The notes under the pieces: generated by a model
What the model was told of the DNA's origin: nothing
What the model saw: the letters and a program-made list of their open reading frames with translations, nothing else
The model's database searches: none
Part shown: positions 39,076-46,510 of the stretch, one piece after another
Layout of the letters: the number at the start of each line of letters is the position of its first letter
Numbering within the stretch: the stretch's first letter is position 1
Assembly: GCA_041399065.1 (NCBI GenBank)
Contig: JAWKTN010000003.1
Location: 1,178,001 to 1,242,000, forward strand
DNA from: JAGQPD01 sp020426865
GTDB taxonomy: Bacteria > Planctomycetota > Planctomycetia > Pirellulales > Pirellulaceae
Length of the DNA: 64,000 bases
Direction: 5' to 3'
Translations under genes and position numbers: made by a program

Positions 39076-39470
39076 GTGGAGGGTCGGTTTGCCCCAAACA
39101 GAGCAGTGCCAAGGACTGGCCCGTATGGTGTTGACCCATTGCATCATAATGCCAATGTTGCTGTTCGCGATGCAAGCGGAAATCTTCTCAGCCACGAACG
39201 TCCTGTCAGCGGAAACATGACACCGGCTGAGCAAGCGTTGGGATACCCCAAGAATACGCTTGCAAGTCATACCGAAGCGCGGGCTGTAACGCATACGCCG
39301 TTGCAGCCAGGACAGTCGATGACGATTACAGGCCAAAAGCCGCCATGCCCTTCGTGTAAAGGCTATATGGACCGTGCTGAAGAAGAAAGCGGCGCAACCT
39401 TCGCTACCGTTGGCGGGAGAATGGAGTAACGAAGATTTGGGAAGCACTGTTTGGAAAGAGTGGGAGCTAA
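39076..39470 (+). pseudogene. Orphan cytidine-deaminase-type toxin C-terminus (frameshifted)
   Basis: The frame shows the deaminase-fold toxin pattern: DPLHHNANVAVRDASGNLL, then SHTEARA (His codon 39268, Glu codon 39274) and PPCPSCKGYM (Cys codons 39346 and 39355). These are the HxE and PCxxC zinc-site motifs of Pput_2613-like polymorphic toxin deaminases. In the present frame translation stops at 39427-39429. Adding one base near 39400-39404 would restore a family-like end (RYRWRENGVTKIWEALFGK) that stops at 39468-39470, two bases before the Imm10-like gene. No delivery domain (Rhs or similar) precedes it. It is therefore a displaced tip, probably inactive. Confidence 0.72.
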
Positions 39471-39471
39471 A

Positions 39472-39855
39472 TTGAATAGTAAGTCATTCACGTCAAAGTG
39501 CGTTACCTTCCAAGAAGTTGATGGCGTTGTGATGGTTGGCTTTGCGGACGATGAGTTCAACACCAACCAGTACGTTCTGCTTCAGCGCACGTTGCAGCCT
39601 GATGAGCACGATCGAAGCCTTGGGTGGGACATCGTACATCTTCAAGTCGATAGCCCAGACCAGTCAGGATACGACAGCATCAAGAATATACGGGTAACAC
39701 TGTCTGGCATCCGAATTGAATTGACCTCAGAGGCTCTGTCGGTGTTCAACTGTAGTGACGTGGATATCGCTTTCGATATCGACGGTGATCGCTACTCAGA
39801 CTTGCTTGCGCAACTCAAGCACGTCGTTGATGAGTGTACACCGCTAACGGTCTAG
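39472..39855 (+). CDS. Imm10-like immunity protein
   Basis: A 127-residue protein starting at a TTG (39472) with GGGAG five bases upstream. It sits immediately after the restored stop of the deaminase tip, the usual toxin-immunity order. The pattern CVTFQEVDGVVMVGFADDEFNTNQYVLLQRTLQPDEHDRSLGWDIVHLQVD, then GYDSIKNIRVTLSGIRIELTSEAL, matches what I know of immunity protein 10. These are cytoplasmic and neutralise deaminase toxins. It appears intact while its toxin partner is broken, which is the common pattern for orphan immunity genes. Confidence 0.72.
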   Translation: MNSKSFTSKCVTFQEVDGVVMVGFADDEFNTNQYVLLQRTLQPDEHDRSLGWDIVHLQVDSPDQSGYDSIKNIRVTLSGIRIELTSEALSVFNCSDVDIAFDIDGDRYSDLLAQLKHVVDECTPLTV

Positions 39856-40237
39856 CTGCCGCGACGATGACGCCAACGGAGGCGAGCGTTAGCGCAGCGG
39901 CGGCAGGAAGCCGCCGCATTCTTGGCAGGATGCACCGCCGGGCGAATGGATGTTGCCGCAGCGAACGAGTCTCCACGCCCGGCGGAACCTGAGTTGACGT
40001 TCCAACGGGATGGCGTGCGGCTGGCAGCGGAAAGTACGTGTCGGTTGGCAACAGGGAAAGAACTGGAGGCCGAAGGCACGGCGGGCATGGACGACCGCCG
40101 GAATGACGGCCGCGGCGCCCGGCTGGCGTCCGAAGGCCGTGGGGACGAAGCGGTTCGATGAGAGGGGCATAGAAGGCATCAGGCTCTACGCTGCTTTCCG
40201 CGATGCCCGATGGTATACTCGGGTAAAGGATACAGAC
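39856..40237. other. GC-rich hairpin-containing spacer
   Basis: A strongly GC-rich stretch of about 380 bases. It contains a perfect 8-bp hairpin (GCGGCGGC and GCCGCCGC, 39897-39917). Frames across it (for example LTFQRDGVRLAAESTC..., RRNDGRGARLASEGRGDE) are open but look like repeat DNA, not protein. It resembles intergenic repeat-like DNA seen around such loci in planctomycetes (from memory). Confidence 0.4.
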
Positions 40238-40831
40238 ATGATTGTGATAAAATATACCGGTGACGCCCTTTGGGAAAGGATAGAACGAGCTGTGGAGAAA
40301 GTGAAGTAGCGGCTTCGTCGCGTTACCAGTGCCCTCAACGAGGCGCAAATTCCGTATGCAGTGATCGGCGGCAATGCGGTGCAACTTTGGGTTGCCCAGG
40401 TTGATGAGTCTGCTGTACGAAACACTCGCGATGTCGATTTTTTGCTGAACCGCGAAGACATGGACGCAGCTAAAGGAGCTTTAGCTCCCGCAGGTTTCAT
40501 CTTTCAAGAGGTCGCAGAAGTCCCGATGTTTCTAGACGGCCCAAGCGGAACGCCACGAGATGCCGTGCAAGTGGTGTATGCCGGTGAGAAGGTGCGTGCA
40601 GAGTGTTCGGAATCAGCGCCAACCCTCGATCGCTTTGAATTGATCAAGTCCATGCGGACGCTTACATTCCCGGAGCTTGTTCGTATGAAGCTCACGAGCC
40701 ATCGACTAAAAGACCGCGTCCACTTGCAAGATATGATCTCTGTCGGCCTCATTGACGAAACCTGGTTAGATCGCTTTTCGCCAGAACTACGATTACGGCT
40801 GAAGGAGTTACTAGACAATCCTGGCGGATGA
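40238..40831 (+). pseudogene. Nucleotidyltransferase-like gene interrupted by an in-frame TAG
   Basis: From the ATG at 40238 the frame reads MIVIKYTGDALWERIERAVEKVK, then TAG at 40307-40309, and continues in the same frame RLRRVTSALNEAQIPYAVIGGNAVQLWVAQ. The core GGNAV, VRNTRDVDFLL, AGFIFQEVAEVPMFLDGP and VRMKLTSHRLKDRVHLQDMISVGLID is typical of a family of about 195-residue nucleotidyltransferase-fold proteins. The sequence on both sides of the TAG fits one continuous helix, so the stop is a point mutation in a once-intact gene. A GTG restart at 40361 could still make a shortened 156-residue product. Confidence 0.75.
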
Positions 40832-40881
40832 GGCCTCGGTATGACTACACTTGCCAGTTGGTCGCTGAAACCTTTGAATAA

Positions 40882-41317
40882 GTTGTAGCCCCAAAGGCAA
40901 CACTCAACACTTACGGTGATGCTCTACGCAAAACGTTGGGTCCCGCGCGTACATCCCACGCCGACGAATATGCAGCGATACTTCGTCATGCCGAGCAGTC
41001 CCAGGTTCCCGTGACGTTTAGACCAGGAACCCTCGCTTACGAGCCGTCATTGCGGGCGGGGAGCCCAGGCCGTCTGATACTTGACCCCGATGCGTCTATT
41101 GGAGCTTTAAGGCACGAATATCGCCATATGCTCGATGATTTTGATCTAGGGCATCCGGGGTTTCGGATCATGGAAAGATTCCAATGCATTCTGGCGATTG
41201 GAGTATCGCGGGTACATGGAAGAGATTGGCGTTGCCCGCCAAATCCGTGATTATGATGCCGGTCGCACAATTCTCCAGGAGATGAGGGCACGCCGACATG
41301 AGATTCTTGGAAGATAA
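40882..41317 (+). pseudogene. Orphan metallopeptidase toxin tip, frameshifted
   Basis: The frame opens at 40882 (PKATLNTYGDALRKTLG...) and contains ALRHEYRHMLDDFD with a zinc-peptidase HExxH motif (41113-41127). After about 41165 this frame loses sense. In another plus frame the sequence continues WKDSNAFWRLEYRGYMEEIGVARQIRDYDAGRTILQEMRARRHEILG to a TAA at 41315-41317. That is what would be expected of the family end. Like the deaminase tip it lacks any N-terminal delivery domain and stands just before a putative immunity gene. It resembles Tox-MPTase tips of polymorphic toxins; the exact family is uncertain. Confidence 0.65.
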
Positions 41318-41327
41318 AGGAGCGAGT

Positions 41328-41579
41328 ATGATTGACGTACAGTACGAAATCGGTCGAATCGTAAGCAATTCGCTGCCGGAAGCCGAACTCCTTGAGTACC
41401 TGGATAGCGAGTTTCTGTTGATACGTGCTAACGTCATCATGAGTGTCGCACGTCGTCGCTTGGATTCGGCCCAGATAATCGACAAGCTTGATCGTCTGGC
41501 CAGGCTAGCCTGGATTCCGATGGAGCCGGATCCACCTAAGGATTTGGCGGGTTGCGGGCATCCACCGTGGTTTAGTTAG
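41328..41579 (+). pseudogene. Immunity-like gene interrupted by an IS element
   Basis: It starts at the ATG at 41328 (GGAGCGAG upstream), 10 bases after the toxin-tip stop. MIDVQYEIGRIVSNSLPEAELLEYLDSEFLLIRANVIMSVARRRLDSAQIIDKLDRLARL looks like a HEAT-type helical immunity protein. After codon 60 the sequence is the end of the IS element (from 41509), so the last 24 or so residues are foreign. Without the IS the frame would run on into the GC-rich sequence at 43615 (GVASGKPPGG...). The native end may therefore already have been lost before insertion. Confidence 0.55.
41505..41508. repeat. Left target-site duplication CTAG
   Basis: CTAG directly precedes the left inverted repeat of the IS element and recurs at 43611-43614 directly after the right one. 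Confidence 0.8.
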
Positions 41580-41601
41580 TTGCTTTACACCACAGTAGCT
41601 T

Positions 41602-43317
41602 TTAGCCGAAGACGAGCTGCAACTTTCGGTTGCCGAGCCAAGGGATCTTGGGTTCTTTCGAAGGAAAACCGGCCGCCATCAACAACGGATTGTGCGTTCG
41701 TTTCTGGAACTGCACTACGACATGTTTGTCTTCAATAATGATTTGCGCCGTGGCGTCGACGAAATCTCGGAAGAGATGCTTGGATTTAGCGGTCGCATAC
41801 CCGTTACCAATGCACTGGCCGAGATAGCGGTAAAGGCTACTAGCCATCAAGGTGAGCTGAAGATCGCAGTTGACTTTTAGCGCCACGGCGGACGAGAGGG
41901 CGTCCATGTGAAAGAAATCGACTCCGTCTTCGATGTTATTTTCGATCAACATGCGCTGAGCGTATCGTTCGATTAGGTTGGCTGGCGAGCGACGCAATTG
42001 GTTCGTTAATAACAAGGTTGGTTGATCGTGACCAAGATCCGCAACCGTAATCTGTCGAATGGGGCCGTCGTAGTCGGACAGCGTAATTCGTTCGTCAATA
42101 ATGCGCGGGGTCCTGTACGCGCGTGATACTCCCTGCAACTCGATGCGACGCCACGCACTGCGCGGGCGACTCTCGATATCCGCCGTCGTCGTCGGTGCGC
42201 GTCGACGAAGAGTGATGAAATGAATCCCCTGCTGGTTGAGCACGCTCAAGTTTTCATGCGTTGTCAGCTTCGAATCGAAGATTAACTCTTCGGGCAATTT
42301 CCCCGTCCGCTTCTTCCAGAATCGAACGAACTCAAAGATTTCATCATTCTGTTGCTCTTTCCGAATATCCGTCCGCCCGTAACAAAAATACCGATGTTCG
42401 CCATCCTGCGCCAAAAAGGCGAGAATTCCCTTCTGCGAACGGCTGCGTTTTGATACGTAGTGCTTCTCCAGCAACGGATCGTCACCGTGAAAGGGAATCG
42501 TGTGAAAGTCCAAATCGAAGGACGTTCCATGCTCCAAACCGAGTTTGGTGACGGCCTTGAACCAATGATTGAGAAGCTTCGGATAACAGCCAGGATCGAT
42601 CCGACAACTGTACTCCGACAAAAACGAACGCTTGGGAATCACATTTAGGCCGGCAAACAATGCCAAGCCTTCATCCAGTACGGCACTCATCACATGTGTG
42701 TGACGTTGCGTGCCGAAAAGCTTCAGCGCCAGCAGGCTGCGCAACGCATGGGTCGCCGGCACCATCTTCGAGCCGGGCAAGCCACATTTCATGACAAGTC
42801 GATCAAAGCCCAGCTCCACCAACGCGGGAACGAACAAGAACAGTCCACCAAATTTCGTGCGAAACGTCCGTGGACTGAGATTCAATTCGTTGGCATTGGC
42901 AATATCCGCCGCTGTGGGCCGCGTCGATGTGACGCGATCCTCGTCAAGTCGACGAGGTAACTTGGCGAATCCTTCTTTCCTTAACACGTCAGCAATGGCA
43001 ACCGTCGTACGCTTGCATCCGTCACGCGCCAATGCTTCGCGGATATCGTAAATCGACAGGTTTTGCTTTCGTAGTTCAATAATCCGCTGACGGACGACAT
43101 CTCCCGCTTTACTGGTGGAACGGGCGGAATCCACGAAGAATTGGCGATCAGGGTTCTGGCGGAACTGATGAACCAGTTGTTGAAAACTTCCCAAGGTGTA
43201 CCCGAAACGTGAAGCTACTTGACGTCCAGGCATGCGATCGACAAAATAGGCTCGCAAGGCTTCATACTGGCGATGGGTAGTGTTTTGAGGACTGAGAAAT
43301 GTCTGAACTGGATCCAT
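41602..43317 (-). CDS. DDE transposase, IS4-like superfamily
   Basis: A 571-residue protein from MDPVQTFLSPQNTTHRQYEAL; an in-frame extension to 43428 (608 residues) is possible. The N-terminal part (residues 20-130) looks like a helix-turn-helix DNA-binding region (RQVASRFGYTLGSFQQLVHQF, LSIYDIREALARDGCKRTTVAIADVL). The catalytic core shows FDLDFHTIPFHGDD (first Asp), EELIFDSKLTTHENL (second Asp) and RYAQRMLIENNIEDGVDFFHMDAL, which fits the Y-x2-R-x3-E signature of IS4-like transposases. The frame is intact, so the element may be active. Confidence 0.85.
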   Translation of the reverse strand: MDPVQTFLSPQNTTHRQYEALRAYFVDRMPGRQVASRFGYTLGSFQQLVHQFRQNPDRQFFVDSARSTSKAGDVVRQRIIELRKQNLSIYDIREALARDGCKRTTVAIADVLRKEGFAKLPRRLDEDRVTSTRPTAADIANANELNLSPRTFRTKFGGLFLFVPALVELGFDRLVMKCGLPGSKMVPATHALRSLLALKLFGTQRHTHVMSAVLDEGLALFAGLNVIPKRSFLSEYSCRIDPGCYPKLLNHWFKAVTKLGLEHGTSFDLDFHTIPFHGDDPLLEKHYVSKRSRSQKGILAFLAQDGEHRYFCYGRTDIRKEQQNDEIFEFVRFWKKRTGKLPEELIFDSKLTTHENLSVLNQQGIHFITLRRRAPTTTADIESRPRSAWRRIELQGVSRAYRTPRIIDERITLSDYDGPIRQITVADLGHDQPTLLLTNQLRRSPANLIERYAQRMLIENNIEDGVDFFHMDALSSAVALKVNCDLQLTLMASSLYRYLGQCIGNGYATAKSKHLFRDFVDATAQIIIEDKHVVVQFQKRTHNPLLMAAGFPSKEPKIPWLGNRKLQLVFG

Positions 43318-43325
43318 AGTCCACC

Positions 43326-43508
43326 ACTTAACATAAAACGGCACAAACAAAATTGTTAATCCGAGCCGCGTCCAGTGACCCACCTTTGTGTCATCTTGTG
43401 CAATGGCCTTTTCTCTCGGGGAAACCACGCTTTCTCAAGCACTGACTCGTCATCGCACATGTTAGTCACTCCAACTTAACATCGCGAATTATACCGTTTA
43501 TGTTAAGT
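43326..43508. promoter_or_regulatory. Inverted repeats in the transposase promoter region
   Basis: ACTTAACAT occurs at 43326-43334 and 43474-43482 and its inverse ATGTTAAGT at 43500-43508. The last two form an inverted pair with a 17-base spacer upstream of the transposase gene. They may be operator or transposase-binding sites. Confidence 0.35.
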
Positions 43509-43610
43509 AGCTACCTATAGCACTTTTTTCAGATCCTGTGCACATCCCGACCGCTTTCCCCCAGCCATTTCGGCAGTCCTTAGGTGGATCCGGCCCCATG
43601 GGAATCCAGG

Positions 43611-43614
43611 CTAG
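43611..43614. repeat. Right target-site duplication CTAG
   Basis: CTAG directly after the right inverted repeat, matching 41505-41508. Confidence 0.8.
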
Positions 43615-43629
43615 GGGTCGCCTCAGGCA

Positions 43630-43777
43630 AACCGCCTGGGGGCGGTTGTGCCTGCAACCCTGCACGGGTTGCGGCTCGCCGGGGCGAGCCTGGAGGCCGA
43701 ACCGGCTGGGGCCGGTTGCGTCCTCTCGCCTCCGCTGAACGCTCCGGCGTGCGGGGACTCCTGTACGGAGTCCCCGC
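43630..43777. repeat. Five consecutive perfect hairpins
   Basis: Hairpins follow each other at 43630-43647 (AACCGCC/GGCGGTT, loop TGGG), 43654-43672 (GCAACCC/GGGTTGC), 43673-43690 (GGCTCGCC/GGCGAGCC), 43700-43717 (AACCGGC/GCCGGTT, loop TGGG) and 43751-43777 (11-bp stem GCGGGGACTCC, loop TGTAC). All stems are perfect. No protein gene is supported over them. The same DNA lies at the junction of the IS and the broken immunity-like gene. Confidence 0.75.
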
Positions 43778-44474
43778 TAAGCCTCGCTGCGCTCGGCAGA
43801 GTCTGCTGTAGGATGTGCGGATCAACTCAGACAATTCACTGAGTTCGACACATTTCCTCGTCGTCGGACCCGATACGCGACCGGCTCGGCGGTACACTTA
43901 TTCGCGTCACTTCTTACTCAAACCCCGCCGAACTGCATGGCAAACTTCGCGTGATCAAGTCGGCCATCAACCCGGCCACCTTCTCTTTGCGCAACTCATG
44001 ATGTCGCCGACACTTCCATCTCTTCGGAAATACAGGAACCGCAACCATAAGAAGACCGCACGTTTGCCATTCGGACGGTGTGACAATGGGCTCTCCGACC
44101 TGTCGACGTTTCCAACATATTCAAGCATCCAAGGCTCCGCCAAAGATCACGCAGACGAATTCACGACCTCACACCTACCGGCGTTAGACGTTGCTCGTCC
44201 AGCCATTGGCACTTTCTGCGGCAGTTCGCTGGTGACAAGCCTGCTAGAATTTATCGTCGCCCAGACAGCTCTGATAGTTCCGTGAGAATGCGGCACTCGC
44301 TTCGCGTCGTCGAGTCTTCGCGACAACCGCCCGTGCAAATGGGAATCAGCAGATGGCCAGCGGTCGCTAACGGAATTCAATTTGAGATAATGGCAATTCG
44401 AGACATGCGACCGCTCATCAAGTTCTGCGACTTGTACCGGCGACGACTTTCCGTTGTAGACTGAGGGTTTCAAA
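43778..44474. other. Gene-free interval before the FGE-like lipoprotein gene
   Basis: About 700 bases with open frames on both strands but no ribosome binding site, domain or consistent composition. A degenerate remnant of accessory genes is likely. The FGE-like gene's GAGGG Shine-Dalgarno is at 44463-44467. Confidence 0.35.
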
Positions 44475-45401
44475 TTGACTGGCGTGCTGATTGCAAAACG
44501 AATGAGCTCAATTGCTCTTATTGCCTTAGCTCTACTGGGATGCGGGCGCGTCGAGCCCGTTGCGCCGACCGATGCCCCAACCCAGAGGACGACCGTTGCC
44601 TCTCCTTTCACGGCTCTAAAGCCGGGAGACGAACGCCAAGTGGCCGGCGTTCGACTCTGCTGGTGCCCGCCCGGTCGCTTTCTCATGGGCAGTCCGCCGG
44701 ACGAACCGGAACGCCGCCCCGGAGAAGACCAAGTCGAGGTGACGCTTACGAACGGCTTCTGGATGGGAAAGTACGAAACGACGCAGCGAGAGTGGAAACG
44801 CGTGGTCGGAAAGTTGCCGGGCGAACTAACCGAGGAGTTGCCCGAGGGCGACGACTATCCGGTCGGTAACGTCAACTTCAGCGAAGCCGAACTTTATTGC
44901 CAGAAGCTCACCATGCTCGGGCACCAGTCCGGCGACCTGCCGAACGATTGGGAGTTCCGGCTTCCGACCGAGGCTCAGTGGGAATACTCGTGTCGAGCCG
45001 GGACAACGACGTCCACTTCATTTGGTGACAAGCTGAGCAGCAATCAAGCGAATTTTCGAGGAAAGGCGTACAACGGGGCCGACCAAGGACCGTCGCTCAG
45101 TCGGGCCGCCAAAGTCGGCAACTACCCCGCCAACCCGTGGGGCCTGCACGACATGCATGGTAACATCTTTGAATGGTGCCGAGACTGGTACCACCTAAGA
45201 CTACCCGGCGGCCGGGACCCCGACTTGCATCAGGCTGAGGATTCGGCCTCGAGAAGCGAACACGGGGACATTTCACGTGCGCGTCGTGGTGGGTGTTGGG
45301 CGGATGATGGGTGGGCTTGTCGGTCAGCCTTCCGTTTGCGGTTTGAACCGGAACGCAGATGCGACCACATCGTCTTCCGCTTGGTGGCCGTTCCGCGATA
45401 G
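44475..45401 (+). CDS. Lipoprotein of the formylglycine-generating-enzyme (SUMF1) family
   Basis: A 308-residue protein. TTG at 44475 has GAGGG at a good distance; an ATG at 44502 is the alternative. A short hydrophobic segment ends in the lipobox LALLGC. The FGE-sulfatase fold is shown by CWCPPGRFLMGSPPDEPERRPGEDQVEVTLTNGFWMGKYETTQREW, PVGNVNFSEAELYCQKL, FRLPTEAQWEYSCRAGTTT and NPWGLHDMHGNIFEWCRDWY, with RGGCWADDGWACRSAFR near the end. True FGE needs specific cysteines to activate sulfatases. Many bacterial members lack this activity, and no sulfatase gene is nearby. Confidence 0.88.
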   Translation: MTGVLIAKRMSSIALIALALLGCGRVEPVAPTDAPTQRTTVASPFTALKPGDERQVAGVRLCWCPPGRFLMGSPPDEPERRPGEDQVEVTLTNGFWMGKYETTQREWKRVVGKLPGELTEELPEGDDYPVGNVNFSEAELYCQKLTMLGHQSGDLPNDWEFRLPTEAQWEYSCRAGTTTSTSFGDKLSSNQANFRGKAYNGADQGPSLSRAAKVGNYPANPWGLHDMHGNIFEWCRDWYHLRLPGGRDPDLHQAEDSASRSEHGDISRARRGGCWADDGWACRSAFRLRFEPERRCDHIVFRLVAVPR

Positions 45402-45516
45402 CCAGCTCGGAACGGCCGATACGTGCAGCGTAAGCGCTCGTTTTTCCGGCCATGATTCGACAGCCCCAGCCCCGATCCGGAGCAACCAGAAACTTACGAA
45501 ACAAGGATGTAGCGAA

Positions 45517-46377
45517 ATGGGAGAGTACGCGAATCGTTTGCACCGAAAGATGGCCGCTCGAGCGCACCACTTGCCAACCACAGAGCCGAAGCGACTCCCC
45601 GGTGAATTATTGCCAGGGGGCATCAAGGATATTCCAACCCTGATCAAGGAAGGACATGACCCGATCCACGCAGTCTATGTCTTCATGCAGAACTTCACAT
45701 CCCATTTTGCTGAGGGCGTGTCCGAACTGCCCGAAATGAAGTTGTGGGCTCGGGCTGTAGCGACAGCCGAAGATGAGTATATGCCTTCCGGTCCCCCGAT
45801 GAGTCCGTTGACGGGGAGCTATTTCTGGATGTGGGCGCTTTACGATTTACGGATCGGCAAGAGCACGGATACGCTCGCTTACTGCCAAATCGCCGCCAAC
45901 GACATCATCCAGATGAACGCTCATCAGTTGGACGCCTTGAAAAAGATGGAGCGCTCCCGCATGGGTGTCTACGAACACATCGGTACGCACGGGCCGCACA
46001 TCCGACTGCGGGAGCTGATCACCAACAGCGGCTTGGACTGTCATTGCCCCAGCGGCTACAGGGGAAAGAAGGGCGAGCTGTGGTACGTCCGTCTGCTCCC
46101 ACCGCTCGAGCCCGATCACGCGATCTACTGGATTGCCATGACAACTCCCTACGTCCTGATCGGTGCCACTAAGTCGGATTGGATCGACTTTCTGAAGCGC
46201 ACCATGCTCCAGTGCGACGGCCCAAATGACGCGACTCGGCTACACAATCTGCTCAAGTACGGCCTGGTGCCCAACTACTGGAACGAGTTTGTCTTCAAGT
46301 CGTACCACCATCACCAACACGACGCCGTTTTTCTGACCGGGATTCCCGACATGGAGGCCACATTGCCGCACGCGTAG
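45517..46377 (+). CDS. Hypothetical protein, 286 residues
   Basis: It starts MGEYANRLHRKMAARAHHLPTTEPKRLPGELLPGG with AAGGA about 10 bases before the ATG. Longer in-frame starts extend into the tail of the FGE gene and are unlikely. No signal peptide is present. Segments such as DPIHAVYVFMQNFTSHFAEGVSELPEMKLWARAVATAEDEYMPSGPP and HIRLRELITNSGLDCHCPSGYRGKKGELWYVRLLPPL suggest one globular domain. No family was recognised. It lies 115 bases after the FGE-like gene on the same strand. Confidence 0.65.
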   Translation: MGEYANRLHRKMAARAHHLPTTEPKRLPGELLPGGIKDIPTLIKEGHDPIHAVYVFMQNFTSHFAEGVSELPEMKLWARAVATAEDEYMPSGPPMSPLTGSYFWMWALYDLRIGKSTDTLAYCQIAANDIIQMNAHQLDALKKMERSRMGVYEHIGTHGPHIRLRELITNSGLDCHCPSGYRGKKGELWYVRLLPPLEPDHAIYWIAMTTPYVLIGATKSDWIDFLKRTMLQCDGPNDATRLHNLLKYGLVPNYWNEFVFKSYHHHQHDAVFLTGIPDMEATLPHA

Positions 46378-46510
46378 GGGAGGACGAAAAACCGAATGAG
46401 CAGGTTTTCGGTCGGTAGGCGGCAATTCGAAGTCTCGGCAACGGGACGGCCCCGTTTGGGGCAGCCGTCCGGAACCCCGTATCCTTGCACGCCGCACAGG
46501 GACCGCCTTC

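Larger units (their letters stand above)
41509..43610. mobile_element. Complete insertion sequence, 2102 bp, IS4-superfamily
   Basis: The ends are 34-bp inverted repeats starting CCTGGATTCC and ending at GGATCCACCTAAGGA (41509-41542 and, inverted, 43577-43610) with two mismatches. They are flanked by a 4-bp CTAG duplication. One long transposase gene lies on the minus strand. A four-base target duplication fits IS1380-type elements, but the transposase is unusually long, so family assignment is open. The element splits the immunity-like gene at 41328. Confidence 0.88.
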
